Shown here: positions 1 through 9,176 of the stretch, piece after piece | Numbering within the stretch: position 1 is the stretch's first letter | How the letters are laid out: each line of letters starts with the position of its first letter | Origin: Galeopsis tetrahit | Lineage: Eukaryota; Streptophyta; Magnoliopsida; Lamiales; Lamiaceae | DNA length: 64,000 nucleotides | Assembly (NCBI GenBank): GCA_963675135.1 | Contig: OY776120.1 | Coordinates: 57,904,063-57,968,062 of the forward strand | Direction of reading: 5' to 3' | Position numbers and translations under genes: made by a program | Notes under the pieces: generated by a model | Databases searched by the model: none | Seen by the model: the letters and a program-made list of their open reading frames with translations, nothing else | Told to the model about the DNA's origin: nothing

Positions 1-303
1 TGAGTTCGATTTGATTACCAGTATAATTTTTCAATATGTTTTTTTATATAATATATTAGTGTCCTACAACTGTTTGCACACTTACATTATTTGTTCGTTC
101 CACAATTGTTATTACACCTATAAAAGGAAACTCTCTCATAAACTCCTCCTTCACAATATTTACACATTTACACAAAATGCCATTACTTTTACTCTTTTTT
201 CAATCACATTTTTACTTTATCCATATAACTTTATAAAATTACCCCTCAACACTCCACTCATTACACTTTTTTCTTAAAAAGTGTGCCCATTTTGTGGTGC
301 AAA
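1..303. other. AT-rich intergenic DNA, no gene
   Basis: I see no coding pattern, repeat boundary or RNA gene here. The only open frame is a short low-complexity one rich in Phe, Leu and Tyr, as expected by chance in AT-rich DNA. Bases 304-308 read CACTT and are the left target duplication of the element that follows. Confidence 0.6.
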
Positions 304-308
304 CACTT

Positions 309-645
309 TGATGAGAACTACGATATAAAATACGAATAAATCCGTAATCCCTAGCTCAGGCTAGCAAGAAACGGAGCTCCTTTTTTTTTCATACGGTAGT
401 CTTCATACCAATATATAGAGATTTAATTACTTCACAAAATATGCAAATATCCTAACAAACTAACCAATAATATCTAATGCATATTTATATTCTTAAAAAC
501 AAGGCAACAAAATAAAAGATTAATCCATACATTATCTATATTCCTAAAAACAAAGCAACAAAATAAAAGATTAATACATTGGGCCGCCCTTCAATCCGGC
601 TCTCGACTATACGTAATTTTGAGCCCACTACCTTCATTCTCATCA
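309..645 (-). repeat. 3' LTR of the small gene-carrying element (337 bp)
   Basis: This copy matches 1416-1786 over its whole length, but lacks about 37 bases after the shared stretch AAACGGAGCT, where the other copy reads GCAATTAACTTTGC and onward. Both copies contain two tandem units of about 50-55 bp around the phrase AAAACAAGGCAACAAAA. The last 18 codons and the stop of the internal ORF lie inside this LTR. Confidence 0.85.
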
Positions 646-1373
646 TTCACATCTCCTTCACAAACATCCTTGTCCTCAAGGATGAATTCAGAATTATCGG
701 AGTCCGATCCACCGGTGTTGATCAAGAAAACATGTTTGGTCTTATCCGGTTCAATCGAAAGTGCTTTTCTACAATATTTTTCGGCAAATTTGAAGTCTTT
801 GTGTTGCATGTAAATCAATGCTAAATTTCCCAACAATCTCGAACAGTCTTTCTCAACCCTGATCTGAACCTTCTTCCCTTGATATCTTGCGAATTTGGTT
901 CTTTTTTCAAAAAGTGTTATTTCTTCTACTTGCTTCAATTTACAGTGAAATATTTCAATCTCTTCAGCTACACTTCCAGATTGCCTATTGCAGTCAATTT
1001 CATCTCCATCATCAACTAAAATATCAACAATATCAACAAACTCATCGAAAATTGGTGGTCCATCATAACCACAATTTTCATCAAAATATTCATCGAAAAT
1101 TGGTGGTCCATCATAACCACAATCTATTTTAATTTTTCTTCCCCCGTCCTCCATGGGCGTCGGGTTCACCCCTTCGTCAGAGCTTGTACCGAAGGTGCGG
1201 TGTTCTTCAGATGACGAACTTGACTTGATTCTTGATCCGGTTCTTGATGATTTTTTGCGTAACAATTTTGACATCATTCGTTTCATCTTGGCATCGATAC
1301 TTTTGAATCTTGTTTCAATTTGATGAAATCTCGTCTCTAGTAACTCAATACGTTCCCAATGAGTTCCTACCAT
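591..1373 (-). CDS. Chimeric ORF: retroelement leader fused to an MS5/POLLENLESS3-SDI1-type TPR fragment
   Basis: The frame is open for 260 codons. Residues 1-40 (MVGTHWERIELLETRFHQIE and on) look like the coil-forming start of a gypsy-type Gag. Residues 50-80 are a Ser-rich acidic linker. Residues 84-111 hold a tandem duplication of CGYDGPPIFDE. Residues 137-213 resemble the conserved core of the plant MS5/POLLENLESS3 and SDI1 family: a motif KRTKFARYQGKKVQI, then a tetratricopeptide repeat with LLGNLALIYMQ and AEKYCRKALSIEPD. The C-terminus (NDENEGSGLKITYSREPD) is read from the 3' LTR. Known members of that family act in male meiosis or sulfur-starvation responses; whether this fragment does anything is unknown. 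The start chosen is the first ATG after the primer site. The intact frame with a captured domain may reflect youth rather than function. Confidence 0.7.
   Translation of the reverse strand: MVGTHWERIELLETRFHQIETRFKSIDAKMKRMMSKLLRKKSSRTGSRIKSSSSSEEHRTFGTSSDEGVNPTPMEDGGRKIKIDCGYDGPPIFDEYFDENCGYDGPPIFDEFVDIVDILVDDGDEIDCNRQSGSVAEEIEIFHCKLKQVEEITLFEKRTKFARYQGKKVQIRVEKDCSRLLGNLALIYMQHKDFKFAEKYCRKALSIEPDKTKHVFLINTGGSDSDNSEFILEDKDVCEGDVNDENEGSGLKITYSREPD
1041..1128 (-). repeat. In-frame tandem duplication coding for CGYDGPPIFDE twice
   Basis: The phrase ATTGGTGGTCCATCATAACC occurs twice, 48 bases apart, so the duplication keeps the reading frame of the chimeric ORF. Confidence 0.8.
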
Positions 1374-1395
1374 GACGATCGTGATTCTCTAATAC

Positions 1396-1412
1396 TCTCA
1401 ATGAAAGCACCA
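1396..1412 (-). promoter_or_regulatory. Putative primer-binding site
   Basis: Three bases inside the 5' LTR the minus strand reads TGGTGCTTTCATTGAGA. It begins with TGG, as needed to pair with a tRNA ending in CCA, and it sits where a primer site must be. I cannot name the tRNA with certainty. Confidence 0.55.
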
Positions 1413-1415
1413 ATT

Positions 1416-1786
1416 TGATGAGAACCACGATACGAAATACGAATAAATCCGTAATCCCTAGCCCAGGCTAGCAAGAAACGGAGCTGCAATTAACTTTGCA
1501 AAAGAACTCTATTATTTTCTCCTTTTTTTTTCATATGGTAGTCTTCATACCAATATATAGAGATTTAATTACTCCAAAAAATATGCAAATATCCTAACAA
1601 ACTAACCAATAATATCTAATGCATATCTATATTCCTAAAAACAAGGCAACAAAATAAAAGATTAATCCATGCATATCTATATTCCTAAAAACAAGGCAAC
1701 AAAATAAAAGATTAATCCATTGGGCCGCCCTTCAATCTGGCTCTCGACTATACATAATTTTGAGCCCACGACCCTCATTCTCATCA
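1416..1786 (-). repeat. 5' LTR of the small gene-carrying element (371 bp)
   Basis: This is the partner of 309-645, with the same termini. It includes a segment of about 37 bp missing from the other LTR and two tandem units of about 50 bp near 1618-1720. Confidence 0.85.
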
Positions 1787-2000
1787 CACTTGTGGGACGA
1801 AGTGAGTATAAATGTAAATTATACAATTAATATAAGGGTTAATTGCAAAAAAAAAAAAATCATGACCTTTATAGTTTTTATCAATTACGGAGTACAACAT
1901 ATATTTTTTTCTTTGCAATTTGATACACCAGCTTTTTATATTTTTCAATTTAATGCATTTGTCAATTTTCTGACAACGTCTTCAAATTGAACACTTTAAT

Positions 2001-2872
2001 AATGAGATTTATGTGCATCAATCCACTTATGTTATGAAAGTGTTGAAACAATTTTACATAGATAAAACACATCCTTTAAGAATACATATGGTTGTATGGT
2101 CACTTAATGTAGCGAAAGATTCATTTCAACCTCATGTAGAAAATGAAGATGTGTTTGATCAAGAAGTACTATATTCGAGTGCAATAAGTGCACTAATGTT
2201 ATCTTGCTAACAACATTAGGCCGACCTGATGATATATCATTTGCTATTAATTTATTAGCAAGATATAATTCTTCTCCAACTCGTAGGCATTGGAATGACG
2301 TTAAACATGTTTTTCGATATCTTAGAGGGATAATGGATATGGATTTATATTTTTCAACTCATCAAAACCTTGTTTAGTTGGTTATGCGGATGCAGTTTAC
2401 TTATCAAATCCGCACAAATTCCGATCTCAAATAGGTTATTTGTTCACAAATGGAGGTACAAATATTTCATGGCGTTCTGTTAAATAAACTTTAGTTACTA
2501 CTTCATCTAACCATACAGAGATCCTAGAAATTCACGAGGCAAGTCGTGAATGTGTTCGGTTGCGTTCTGTCACGCAACATATTTGTGGCCAGTGTGGATT
2601 AAACTCAGTGAAAGATGATCCAACTGTGATATATAAAGACAATGTTGCATGTGTTGTCCAACTAATTGAAGGATTTATCAAAAGTGATAGGATAAAGCAT
2701 ATTGATTCTAAATTCTTCTTTACTCACGATCTTCAGCAAAGGGTGACATCAGTGTGCAACAATTTCATTCAAGTGATAATTTGACAGATTTATTTATCAA
2801 GTCTTTACATGCTTCAACATTTGAGAAATTGAGATACAAAATTGGAGTGTGGCGTTTTTATTATGTGAAGTG
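2001..2872 (+). pseudogene. Relic of a Ty1-copia pol gene (end of reverse transcriptase and RNase H)
   Basis: Translated pieces in several frames match the copia pol C-terminus in the right order. First comes YVHQSTYVMKVLKQF (end of RT). Then a RPDDISFAINLLARY-type segment and WNDVKHVFRYLRG follow, then VGYADA (RNase H, first Asp region), ISWRSVK, and HIDSKFFF near the end. Frameshifts and stops (for example at about 2208 and 2486) break it, and everything upstream of the RT end is missing. It belongs to the degraded element whose 3' LTR begins at 2962. Confidence 0.8.
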
Positions 2873-2950
2873 ATGTAATCATCAGTGGGAGTTAATGCGC
2901 GTTTCTTCTTGTTGGGTTTTTAAAGAGGCATAATTTTAACTAATGGACAT

Positions 2951-2961
2951 TCAAGGGGGAG
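2951..2961 (+). promoter_or_regulatory. Polypurine tract of the copia relic
   Basis: The tract TCAAGGGGGAG is purine-rich and lies directly before the LTR-like start TGTTATGAAT, downstream of the pol relic on the same strand. That is the position of a plus-strand primer. Confidence 0.65.
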
Positions 2962-3330
2962 TGTTATGAATAAATAATATTTGTATTGTGTGAATGCCCA
3001 TTTACTTCCTCCTTAATATCCACTATGTGTCCTTTGGTTGTTCATGTACCTACATTAATAGTGCACCTCTCATTTCATCTTCTCAAACTTGTATTAAGAC
3101 CTATAAATAGGGGTGCAAATGTTATATATAGTAAAGACTTGAAGAGTTTTTCTATATATTATCTCTACATCTTGTTCACTTATTTAATACGTGGAGTTAT
3201 ACTTTTAAGTTGTTTCACAGCATGTGGAAGATTGAAAGATTCTTTCAAATTAGGTCCTTCATTTGATACTCCGTATACAATAATTAATTACAATGGAAGT
3301 TTGAAAGAGTGTTTATAAATTGAGTATTTT
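2962..3330 (+). repeat. 3' LTR of the copia relic, right end uncertain
   Basis: It starts TGTTATGAAT next to the polypurine tract and has a TATA-like box, TATAAATAG, at about 3102, the usual LTR promoter. No second copy is in the window, so the right end cannot be fixed. The given end is a guess. Confidence 0.5.
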
Positions 3331-5372
3331 ATTACTCCATAAATTACTAGAATATTAATTAATATATACATTAATAATTATTAATTTATAGATAAATTAA
3401 TAACTCTTTTAATTAATAAGTTTTGGTGGTCCCAAAATTATAAATTTATAGAGTTTCTACTTTATTAGTTTTGTTTAAATCATAGTAGTAAATCATGGCT
3501 TAATGAAGCTAAAGGATGAAGACACAACATAGCAAATAGGACACACTTCAAATTCTAATATAAAGGTGTCAAAATCTTGCAACATCTATTGAAGCTATAT
3601 CAGGAAATCTAATATTGCAACATGAACACACATTTTACACTACTAACAACTTCAAGTGTGATAATTTAGACACTTTCAGTAAAACATCCTTAGTACATAT
3701 TCAATTTAAATACACATAACCATTTTAATAAACAAAATTCAGCCTCTACAAATTACTTAATCGATGTACACCGAATAAAGCACCATGAAGAAATATAAAA
3801 ATTGCATAGGCATTTAAATAGATGGAATTCATTTAATTCTATCTTCGATCACGTGTACGTATGTAACCTTGACTTTGGTCTGCTTGCAAATCACAGATTC
3901 ATCGTTAGCTCTACAAATTTGGCTTGCTTGCAAATCAGAGATCCATCGTTAGTTCTTAAACATTGGAGTGATAATAAAAAGACAATGAAACAACAAATTA
4001 AACATTGCATATCTTTGTTTCATCGAATAACAAGATCGAGTTGTTCATGCGAGATTGCTTGTAAAATAGATTTGAAAAAAGTAAATGTGTAAAAAGCAAA
4101 TGTAACGGGTTAAAAGTAACTCCCTAAAATGATCCGCCATTCCATCAATTACACAAATCAATTTATTGAAAAAATTATCTAATTACATAGGATGCATAAT
4201 CATTTTGCACAGAAAAAATAAAAAACTAACACAAATCTGCAAGAAATATAAAATAAACTGGAAGAAATATTGAACACACATATATAGCGTGTGTGATGTA
4301 TGATACAAATAGGGAATCAAATTTTTAAACAACAAAGGAGAATTATAATCATACCTTAAATGAAATTAAATAACACACATTCGTGAGAAATAAAAAATAA
4401 CCTGAAAAAAAAAATCATCCAACACATTTAAGAGAAAAGATAATAAGTTAGATATGGTGGAAAAAAGACGCATAAATCAAAATTCTGATTTAATTTAGAG
4501 AAAATTGGATCACCTTGGAAAGTTAGGATCATGTGCATGTAATATTGTTTGTTAAATATAATATTTTCAAGAATATTAAATGAAAAAAATTAAAGCAGGA
4601 TAAAGAATGAGAACTTCAGGATAAATTATACATACGTGAATTCAATAACAATTCTTAGTGGTCTCTCTAGTGTCCACTGTGGCATCTCAGGCTCTGGCTC
4701 TGCTAGCTCTTTCAAAAAATTGATATTCTCAAATAAGCTATACTTGGAGATCTAAGAACTAAAAGCAGAATATTATGCTTCCACAATTTAAGAGCTCAAA
4801 GATCAATTTAACCAAAACTAATATAAAAACCAGCAAGTGGTATAAACTTGCATTAAGAGATCAAAATGAACCGTGCAAGAAAAAAAAATGGTTCCAAATG
4901 CAATCATACCCCCAAATAGTAAATAACAATCCAAATTTCAAAAATCAAAAGCAATAGACAAAGAAAAACTTAATTGTTCAATATCTAATGAAAAGTATCC
5001 ACGTACATATTGATGAAATATTACTGATAGCACAAAGGTAATTAGATCCCATAAACACTTGCTAAATTATACAAAATTGTTGTGGAAGTATAGGTGTTTC
5101 ACACTTACCTCTAACACCCTAAACTCGATTAATCTCCTGCAATATAACAATTATCTTCATAATATCTTATCTTGTTTTCAACTTTTCTCTCATTTTATTT
5201 CTGCAAGAGTCAATTTTAATTCATATTTTGTCCAATAAACTCTTAACGCACTAATTCTTTCACCACTAGAAACAACAGAGGCCAAACCTGGTATGCATCA
5301 TGATTTGATTTTCACAAGAAAAGATTGATATATCAGTAATTAAATAATAAAAAAAGGGTAGGGCTGCTGTGT
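3331..5372. other. AT-rich intergenic DNA, no recognisable gene
   Basis: About 2 kb of low-GC sequence with only short open frames that show no motif. A more GC-balanced patch at 4660-4740 (near GTGGCATCTCAGGCTCTGG) could be a remnant of an exon, but I cannot assign it. Confidence 0.5.
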
Positions 5373-5456
5373 ACTCAAGTACACGGTGTACTTGAGTCCA
5401 GCTATATAAGAAATATACATTATATATAGGATAAATAATAAAAAACTTAACAAAAG

Positions 5457-5531
5457 TCCTTGTAGCCTAGTGGTTAACCTTGATTGCATTACCACCATGT
5501 CCCAGGTTTGAATCCCACCTCGAAAAATTTA
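5457..5531 (+). other. tRNA-like (SINE-head-like) segment with A and B boxes
   Basis: TAGCCTAGTGGTTAA (5463-5477) resembles the internal pol III A box, and GGTTTGAATCC (5515-5525) the B box. The spacing of about 50 bases is close to that of a tRNA. The sequence between does not fold into a clear anticodon arm by eye and there is no mature acceptor stem, so it is a tRNA-derived repeat head rather than a working tRNA. Confidence 0.5.
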
Positions 5532-5574
5532 TTTTAATAGTTTTAGTGCATTAATAAATAATAATAATGTTCCA

Positions 5575-5890
5575 GGTTCGAATCCCACCTCACACAATTT
5601 TCGAAAAATTTATTTTAATAGTTTTAATGCAATTAATAAATAATAATAATTTTAAAAAGGTTCGAATCCCACTTCTAACCATTTTCAAAAATTTTATTTT
5701 AATAGTTTTAATGCAATTAATAAATAATAATAATTTTAAAAAGGTTCGAATCCCACCTCACACAATTTTCGAAAAATTTATTTTAATAGTTTTAATGCAA
5801 TTAATAAATAATAATAATTTTAAAAAGGTTCGAATCCCACTTCTAACCATTTTCAAAAAATTTATTTTAGCAGTTTTGGTGCAATTAATA
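5575..5890 (+). repeat. 84-bp tandem array, each unit with a B-box-like GGTTCGAATCC
   Basis: GGTTCGAATCCCAC recurs at 5575, 5659, 5743 and 5827, exactly 84 bases apart. Units alternate between two subtypes (CTCACACAATTTTCG and TTCTAACCATTTTC). Because 84 is a multiple of three, long periodic open frames run through the array on both strands; these are artefacts. Confidence 0.9.
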
Positions 5891-6109
5891 AAAAAAAAAA
5901 TTAGCAAACAATTTTTTTTATACATTATAAAAGAGTGCAAGTACTAGTAATATCATTAATTGCACTTACTAATAATATTATTAATAGTAATAAAACTGCA
6001 AGTAAAAAAATAATAAAACGTGTAAAATTAATAACAATTTTTTTTAAAAAATTTTGCACCAGTTTTTCTAAATTATGAAAGTGCAAGTACAAATAAACAA
6101 AATGTGTAT

Positions 6110-6545
6110 CATTAGCATACACTTTTCAATAATAATATCATACACTTTTCAATTATAATAACATACATTTTTCATTAATATATAACTTACACTTTTCATT
6201 AATAGAATATACATTTTTTAGTTATAATATCATACACTTTTCATTAAATATATCATACATTTTTTACTTATAATAACATACATTTTTTATTAAATATATC
6301 ATACACTTCGCAGTTATAATAACATACACTTTTCATTAATAGATCATACACTTTGCAGTTATAATAATATACACTTTTTATTAATATATAACTTACACTT
6401 TTCAGTTATAATATCATACACTTTTCAGTTATAATAACATACACTTTTCATTAAAAACAATATTGCACTTTTCAATATAGTAACATACACTTTTTATTAA
6501 AAAAATAAAGATACACTTTTTAGTTATAATAACATACATTTTTTT
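6110..6545. repeat. Imperfect short tandem array (CATACACTTTTCATTAAT-like units)
   Basis: More than a dozen degenerate copies of ATACACTTTTCATTA or ATACACTTTTCAGTTATAATA, spaced about 22-35 bases apart, lie inside the TIR element. A long A-rich tract with CGAAAAA steps follows at 6540-6630. Confidence 0.75.
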
Positions 6546-6638
6546 TTTAAAAAAAAACGAAAAAAAAATCGAAAAAAAAAAATCGAAAAAAAATAAAATA
6601 AAAAATCGAAAAAAAAAATTAAAAAAAAAAATCAAAGT

Positions 6639-6664
6639 TTGACCGTTGACCGGTCAACGGTCAA
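6639..6664. repeat. Perfect 26-bp palindrome
   Basis: The left arm is TTGACCGTTGACC and the right arm is its exact reverse complement, with no loop. It contains several TTGACC cores, which resemble plant W-box (WRKY-binding) cores, but the match is short. Confidence 0.85.
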
Positions 6665-6708
6665 CATTTGACTAGTAAAAGTCTACTCAAATACATGGTG
6701 TACTTGAG

Positions 6709-6921
6709 TACATACAAGACTTTGGCATAAAAAAATCATGGGAACACATAACTAATCATGCACACAAATAGCATAAGAGAATCACACTCCAATTACACTC
6801 AAGAATGGCCTCATCAACACGTACCACCGATATATTTTTCCACAAAAATCTGACTGGCTCTCTTTCACAACCAACGATATATTCTTCCACAAAAATCTGG
6901 CACTATTAAACGTTTGCACAA
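6709..6921. other. Short intergenic stretch, no gene
   Basis: No coding signal. Two loosely similar phrases with CCACAAAAATCTG (about 6840 and 6890) suggest a small local duplication. Confidence 0.5.
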
Positions 6922-6926
6922 TCAAC

Positions 6927-7874
6927 TGTTAGGGAAACTGCACCAAAGGTTTACTGCAATATCGAAAATTCTGATAACACAAGTCGAGTCAAGGGAAACC
7001 CTTTTCACGCAGAACAGAATACTCCCGGGTAGTGCTCTACTGGTATGGCGTTCTGTTCCCAAAGGTAAAACGAATTCGCTGTAGGAGGGTACGAACTAAA
7101 CACACACAGAAAAAATTTTGGCTACAAGAACAGAGTATGGCTTTGGAGAGCACAACACTGCAGAGAGTAGAGAAGAGGAGAGGCGAATTTCAGCGTGATA
7201 ATTAAGAGGGAATAGCCTCGTATTTTATAGGCAGATAAAAATCCTAGGTGGTTGCAGAATTCGTGCGTGGGCCCAGGCCCAGCTCGTTGGGTTAGGGTGC
7301 GAAAATATCGCAAAACGTGGAGTGGTCCTTGGAAGACCAAGTTTGAGGTTTCCAGATTGTTCTGGAAGGTTCTTAAAGTGTTACGAAATGGGCCAAGCCC
7401 ATAACCGAATGGGTCGGTCCAATTCCTGTATTGGGCTTTCGGAGTTTTTGGGTCTGCAAAAAGATAGGCGGGCCCCAAAGACCAATTGCTAAATCCGAAG
7501 CCGAGCTGAGCCGGCCGGACAGGCGGGCGCGCGCGTGTGGCCTTTTGGGGAGTGTACCCCTAATACATGGTTGAATTCCATGTTCACTTCAATACCTTTA
7601 AAGCCTTTATAAAATGTTTTATAGACTTTCTATGTGGGACATGTGACCCTTCACATTCCCACACCTCAAACTCAAGTTGAAACATTCAAATTCATTAATT
7701 AATTTCTCACTCACCTTAACTCGGTTTTGAGATATTAAATATATCACGTTCATCTACTCCGCGAGTAGATCGACTATGTCACGTTTAATTATTTTATAAT
7801 TAACGTTTAGTCCTTCTAATTAATTAATTAGATAAGGGTATCAAAATCCAATTAATCCCACATTAATTCCAACA
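6927..7874 (-). repeat. 3' LTR of the 6.7-kb copia element (948 bp)
   Basis: It pairs with 12655-13622. The minus strand carries an ATAAAATACGAGG promoter-like box near 7217. A GC-rich patch (GCGGGCGCGCGCGTG, about 7525) differs in GC repeat length between the LTRs. This copy has an extra segment near 7560 (TAATACATGGTTGAATTCCA) that the other lacks. Confidence 0.93.
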
Positions 7875-7889
7875 ATCCCCCACATGAGT
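7875..7889 (-). promoter_or_regulatory. Polypurine tract
   Basis: The minus strand reads ACTCATGTGGGGGAT up to the 3' LTR, a typical plus-strand primer position. Confidence 0.8.
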
Positions 7890-8375
7890 GAAAATTGTGT
7901 CTATACAACATCAGGCTCAGTGTTCAGTTCGATTGAGATCTTAGTGCATCCGGAAAAGTAGTTTTTGGCTTTGAACTTTCCATAGCCAAACACTATCGTG
8001 TACACCGGCAGCTTAGTGGATGCAGTGCCTTGAACTAATCCTCCTTAATGTATACCTAATCAACAGTGTCAGCACACTTCAATCTCGATTTCGTAACGTT
8101 CTCACGTTTTTGTCCGTTTTGGCCATGGACGTCCTTTGTGTTCATAAATGTTTGGTCAAAGCGGCCCTCACTTCTCATTTATATAGGTGATGTCCTTTCG
8201 AGTATCCCGTTATACTCTAGGAATCATTAAGAGTCGAAGACTCGGCTTTTACCACATCTTACGGGTTGTTAACACTTGAGATAGTGCTGTCAGGAATAGT
8301 CAAGTTTTTCAAGTGTTGTATCACTAACTTCCACAGTTTAGTTTTCTCATTGAACCAAGTTCTTGGGATCTCCAG
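7890..8375 (-). other. Post-pol untranslated region of the copia element
   Basis: Between the end of pol and the polypurine tract no gene is visible on either strand. The stretch belongs to the element interior. Confidence 0.7.
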
Positions 8376-9013
8376 TCATCGTGGTTGGGTTTCCACTATT
8401 TTGGTTTTTCTTGTGGGTTTTAGACCCATTCCTTCTACCAGCTTGTTCAATTGATCTCGGTTTATGCTCTTCGTGAGCGGATCCGCTATATTGTCCTTTG
8501 ACTTCACATAGTCAATGGACATTACTCCATTGAGATCAATTCTCTAACGGAGTTGTATCGACGACGTATGTGTCTCGACTTTCTGTTGTACATGACATTC
8601 ATAGCTCTGTCAATAGCAGCTTGACTGTCACAGTGTACCGTTACAGAAGGTACTGGTTTGTTCCAACATGGAATGTCTTCCAGAAAGTTACGCAGCCATT
8701 CAGCCTCTACACCGGCTAGGTCTAAAGCGATAAATTCTGATTCCATTCTGGAACGGGCAATACACGTTTGTTTCTTGGATCTCCACGACACTGCTGCTCC
8801 TCCAATATTGAATACATATCCACTAGTGGATAACGAGTCTTTAGTGTCTGATATCGGATTTGCATCACTGTATCCTTCTAGTACAGCTGGATGTCTCGTG
8901 TAGTGAAGCTCATATTCAAGGGTGTACTTCAAGTATCTTATGACCTTTTTCAGTTTTTCTAGTGCTCGTGACTTGGATTGTTCGTGTATTGACTCATCTT
9001 GTTTACAGAACAT
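8376..9013 (-). pseudogene. Copia pol, RNase H and C-terminal tail
   Basis: The frame 9013-8522 contains the RNase H domain: WKALE-type helix remnant KALEKLKKVIRYLKY, then LEGYSDAN (first catalytic Asp), SWRSKKQTCIARSRMESEFIA (second acidic residue) and VTVHCDSQAAID (third). It ends SREL-like with a stop overlapping the next frame (TAATG), where MSIDYVKSKDNIADPLTK, the usual copia pol tail, continues to about 8376. That step is one frameshift. Between this piece and the RT frame (9013-9177) small deletions break the reading frame again. Confidence 0.88.
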
Positions 9014-9176
9014 GCAAGATCAGGGCGTGTACAATTCGTAATGTACATCACACTTCCAATGATCCTTGCGTATTCCAGTTGAGCTACTGGTTGTTCTTTT
9101 TCAAGTGAACATTAAGTTCCAAAGGTGTCTTAGCAGGTGGATCGTCAAAGGCGTTAAATTTCTTTCATGTCTTTCA

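Larger units (their letters stand above)
309..1786 (-). mobile_element. Complete small non-autonomous LTR retrotransposon (TRIM-like) carrying a host gene fragment
   Basis: Two direct repeats (309-645 and 1416-1786) begin TGATGAGAA and end TTCTCATCA, so they have TG...CA termini in a short inverted repeat. They bound a 770-bp interior. CACTT stands immediately outside both ends (304-308 and 1787-1791), a perfect 5-bp target duplication. On the minus strand the upstream LTR is followed directly by a primer-site-like TGGTGCTTTCATTGAGA, and a 260-codon ORF starts 42 bases after the LTR. There is no protease, integrase or reverse transcriptase, so it must have been mobilised in trans. At 1478 bp it is in the size range of TRIM elements. 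The leader resembles Ty3-gypsy leaders, but the donor family is not identified. Confidence 0.85.
5373..6708. mobile_element. Terminal-inverted-repeat element with tRNA-like head and B-box array
   Basis: The left end (GTACTCAAGTACACGGTGTA from 5371) and the reverse complement of the right end (GTACTCAAGTACACCATGTA) match over about 27 bases with few mismatches. Each end is itself nearly palindromic: ACTCAAGTACAC, one base, then GTGTACTTGAGT. Inside lie a tRNA-like segment, an 84-bp tandem array, an imperfect array of short units, an A-rich tract and a perfect palindrome. There is no transposase, so it is non-autonomous. No clear target duplication is visible, so the exact ends and superfamily are open. 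Confidence 0.55.

Noticed and set aside
5457..5531. Possible tRNA gene
   Set aside because: A and B boxes are present but no acceptor stem or anticodon arm is visible; it is embedded in a transposon.
5567..5947. 126-codon periodic ORF with repeats of KVRIPPHTIFEKFIL
   Set aside because: The 84-bp DNA unit is a multiple of three, so frames stay open by chance on both strands.
7122..7478. 118-codon ORF (-), with a similar one at 12969-13244
   Set aside because: Both are in the two LTRs of the 6.7-kb copia element, overlap its untranslated part and show no family.
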